Below are positions 62,296 through 64,000 of a DNA stretch of 64,000 bases, one piece after another; the stretch's first letter is position 1, and the number at the start of each line of letters is the position of its first letter. The stretch lies in contig CANMQP010000007.1 in the NCBI GenBank assembly GCA_947500035.1, positions 62,001 through 126,000 of the forward strand, given 5' to 3'. A program made the position numbers and the translations under genes. Below the pieces are notes generated by a model. It saw only the letters and a program-made list of their open reading frames with translations. It was not told where the DNA came from and ran no database searches. Source of the stretch: an uncultured Kiloniellaceae bacterium (GTDB lineage Bacteria > Pseudomonadota > Alphaproteobacteria > Kiloniellales > Kiloniellaceae).

Positions 62296-64000
62296 TTGAA
62301 TCTGTCTGTGAATCTTTGCGTTTCGACGCTTTGCCGCGCCGGCGTCGCCGCTGGCTCATTTTTGGCCAAGGGCAAGAGCGTTCCTATCGCCGCACTGTTG
62401 GTCATGGGCGCACCGCTGATATCTCCCGATTCATCGCTATCCCCTGCGACCCAAGCCCTCGCGGCTGAGCGTTCCGAGGAACGCGCGGCGAAGCAGCCCG
62501 CCGTTCAGACAGCCGCGGCTGCGAAACAAGCGCCGATCCCGGCCAAGGCGCAAACCGCGCCAAAAGTGCTTTCAGAAACAGACGCCCAGCTTTATCGCGA
62601 CATTTTCGCTTTGCAGAAGGCCGGAAAATGGCAGAAAGCGGACAAGAAGATCGCCCTGCTCGGCGACCAGCGCCTCATGGGCCATATCCTGGCGCAGCGA
62701 TATCTGCACCCCACCGCCTATCGCTCGAAGTACAAAGAGCTGAGCGCCTGGTTGAAAGCCTATGCGGATCATCCGCAAGCCCCACGGCTTTACAAGCTTG
62801 CTCTGAAGCGCCGCCCGAAGAACTACCGGATGCCGACGCGCCCGGAAATTCGCAAGGCCGGCCCGCGCATCGCAGAGGCAAGCGTCACAACCGCGAAGCC
62901 GAAAAAGCGATTCTACAAGCTGCCTAGCAAGAAACTCAGCAAAGCAAATCGCCGGGCGGCAAACAGCCTGAAGCGGCAAATCCACAGAAACGCCCTGCGC
63001 ACCCGTCTGAGCGTGACAGAGAAACTTCTGTCCGGCAAAAAGGCGAAGCAACTGCTCCATCGGGCTGAGATCGATGACGGCTATAGCAAAATAGCTGCCG
63101 CCTGGTTTTATTACGGCAACGACCAGAAAGCCTATAATCTGGCCAGTTCCGCCGCGGCACGCTCCCGGAAGTACGTCCCCATTGCCGACTGGATCGCCGG
63201 TCTGGCGGCCTGGCGGCTGGGTGATATGGAAAAGGCCGGTGAGCACTTCGCGCATCTGGCGACCGCGGAACGCGCATCAGGTTGGAATACGGCCTCCGGC
63301 GCCTATTGGGCAGCGCGGGTCAGTCTGAAGCTGCGCAAGCCCGCCGAAATGAGCCACTGGCTGAACATCGCGGCGCGCTATCCCCGGACTTTTTACGGAT
63401 TGCTGGCGAGAGGCGCACTGGGCCTGAACCTGGAATTCACCTCGCACCTGACCGAAATCGACAGCGCTGAGCTGGAGAAGCTGCAGAGCATCCCCGAGGG
63501 TGCGCGGGCACTCGCCCTGGCCCAGGTCGGCCGCTGGAGCGACGCCCAGGACGAACTCCTGCGTCTGGTCAAAGCCAACGACCCGAACCTGACCGACGAG
63601 CTTCTCACGCTCTCCGAATTGGTCGGCATGCCGAACCTGGCCTATAAGCTGGGTTCACAACTCGCCCGCCGCCAGCCGTCGGGCATGGACACTGACACGA
63701 TCGACGCCGCACTCTACCCGATCCCGCCCTGGAGCCCGCAAGGCGGCTTTAAGCTGGACCGGGCGCTGATTTACGCGGTGATGCGTCAGGAATCCTCGTT
63801 CAATCCGCGCGCGAAAAGCCCGGATGGGGCCAGAGGCTTGCTGCAGCTGATGCCCGCAACCGCCGGCTATATCGCAAAGCAGAGTTTCCGCGGCAAAAGG
63901 AAGCGGCAGCTTTATGAGCCGACCTTGAATATGAAGCTCGGGCAGAGCTACATCAGTTACCTGCTGAAGCACAATTTTGTGCAGGGCGACCTCTTCCGCT
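62296..64000 (+). CDS. Soluble lytic murein transglycosylase, Slt70-like (cut by window edge)
   Basis: An open frame to the right edge encodes at least 568 residues of a periplasmic transglycosylase cleaving MurNAc-GlcNAc bonds. A long helical superhelix domain (YRDIFALQKAGKWQKADKKI, AAWFYYGNDQKAYNLASSAA, WNTASGAYWAARVSLKLRKP) is followed by the catalytic domain AVMRQESSFNPRAKSPDGAR, with the catalytic Glu in RQESSF, then GLLQLMPATAGYIA. The start is uncertain. The TTG at 62296 (after GGGGG) yields a signal-like N-terminus; TTG 62272, GTG 62308 and ATG 62404 are alternatives. The C-terminus is missing. Confidence 0.9.
   Translation, partial: MNLSVNLCVSTLCRAGVAAGSFLAKGKSVPIAALLVMGAPLISPDSSLSPATQALAAERSEERAAKQPAVQTAAAAKQAPIPAKAQTAPKVLSETDAQLYRDIFALQKAGKWQKADKKIALLGDQRLMGHILAQRYLHPTAYRSKYKELSAWLKAYADHPQAPRLYKLALKRRPKNYRMPTRPEIRKAGPRIAEASVTTAKPKKRFYKLPSKKLSKANRRAANSLKRQIHRNALRTRLSVTEKLLSGKKAKQLLHRAEIDDGYSKIAAAWFYYGNDQKAYNLASSAAARSRKYVPIADWIAGLAAWRLGDMEKAGEHFAHLATAERASGWNTASGAYWAARVSLKLRKPAEMSHWLNIAARYPRTFYGLLARGALGLNLEFTSHLTEIDSAELEKLQSIPEGARALALAQVGRWSDAQDELLRLVKANDPNLTDELLTLSELVGMPNLAYKLGSQLARRQPSGMDTDTIDAALYPIPPWSPQGGFKLDRALIYAVMRQESSFNPRAKSPDGARGLLQLMPATAGYIAKQSFRGKRKRQLYEPTLNMKLGQSYISYLLKHNFVQGDLFR

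Noticed and set aside
1-64000. CRISPR arrays, toxin-antitoxin pairs, restriction or other defence genes, prophage genes
   Set aside because: None seen on either strand. The only regular arrays are the 15-bp tandem repeats, which have no spacers.

Overview
The window looks like ordinary chromosome from a Gram-negative alphaproteobacterium, probably Rhodospirillales-like. The support is the content: a MucR/Ros regulator, a phasin with PhaR-like palindromes, petA-petB-petC, a DUF6111-CCA-transferase-Nudix cluster, an NDUFAF7-type methyltransferase beside lgt, heptose epimerase (LPS), ETF-ubiquinone oxidoreductase, and an OxyR with both redox cysteines. Coding density is high and GC-rich. I see no plasmid, phage or defence island. 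The genus is inference only.

Layout. 1-3.5 kb: ilvE (cut by the left edge) divergent from a MarR regulator, an OmpR-type response regulator and an EnvZ-like kinase. 3.5-10 kb: mostly minus-strand genes (unknown, mucR, csaA, phasin, TetR, YbaK, proC, YbjN, ubiK-like). 10-20.5 kb: plus-strand hldD-lgt-methyltransferase-pgeF, an M24-fold protein, a lipoprotein, then prs-rplY-pth-ychF. 20.5-29.6 kb: petABC on minus, trmL-hemF on plus, a TPR protein plus 2OG oxygenase, cca, DUF6111, Nudix, DUF1285. 29.7-36.5 kb: a moxR-DUF58-DUF4159-large membrane protein operon. 36.5-49 kb: GNAT, DMT exporter, LysR/pirin, glutathionyl-hydroquinone reductase, an MscS-type channel, several small unknowns, oxyR, ytoQ. 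49-54 kb: hybrid kinase, PKHD hydroxylase, tRNA-Gln. 54-64 kb: a repeat-bearing membrane protein, ispE, a TPR lipoprotein, etf-QO, a uracil-DNA glycosylase and a lytic transglycosylase cut by the right edge.

The most unusual content is non-coding. Three copies of a CTAG-bounded, highly palindromic MITE-like element (12946-13220, 41253-41650, 52961-53433) sit at or just after the 3' ends of genes. Their ~20-bp internal stem differs between copies at four positions, and every difference is compensated on the other arm. One copy has rewritten the C-terminus of the lgt-linked methyltransferase. A second novelty is a possible OxyS-like transcript divergent from oxyR: an OxyR-like box, a TATAAT, three hairpins and an intrinsic terminator. 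A third is a three-hairpin, terminator-ended region between an element copy and tRNA-Gln. Smaller items include paired palindromes bracketing the phasin promoter, a palindrome upstream of etf-QO, a probable CTG start in the moxR operon, an M24-fold protein without metal ligands, and a cytochrome c1 with a large insertion.

All family names come from reading motifs. No search, fold or alignment program was run.
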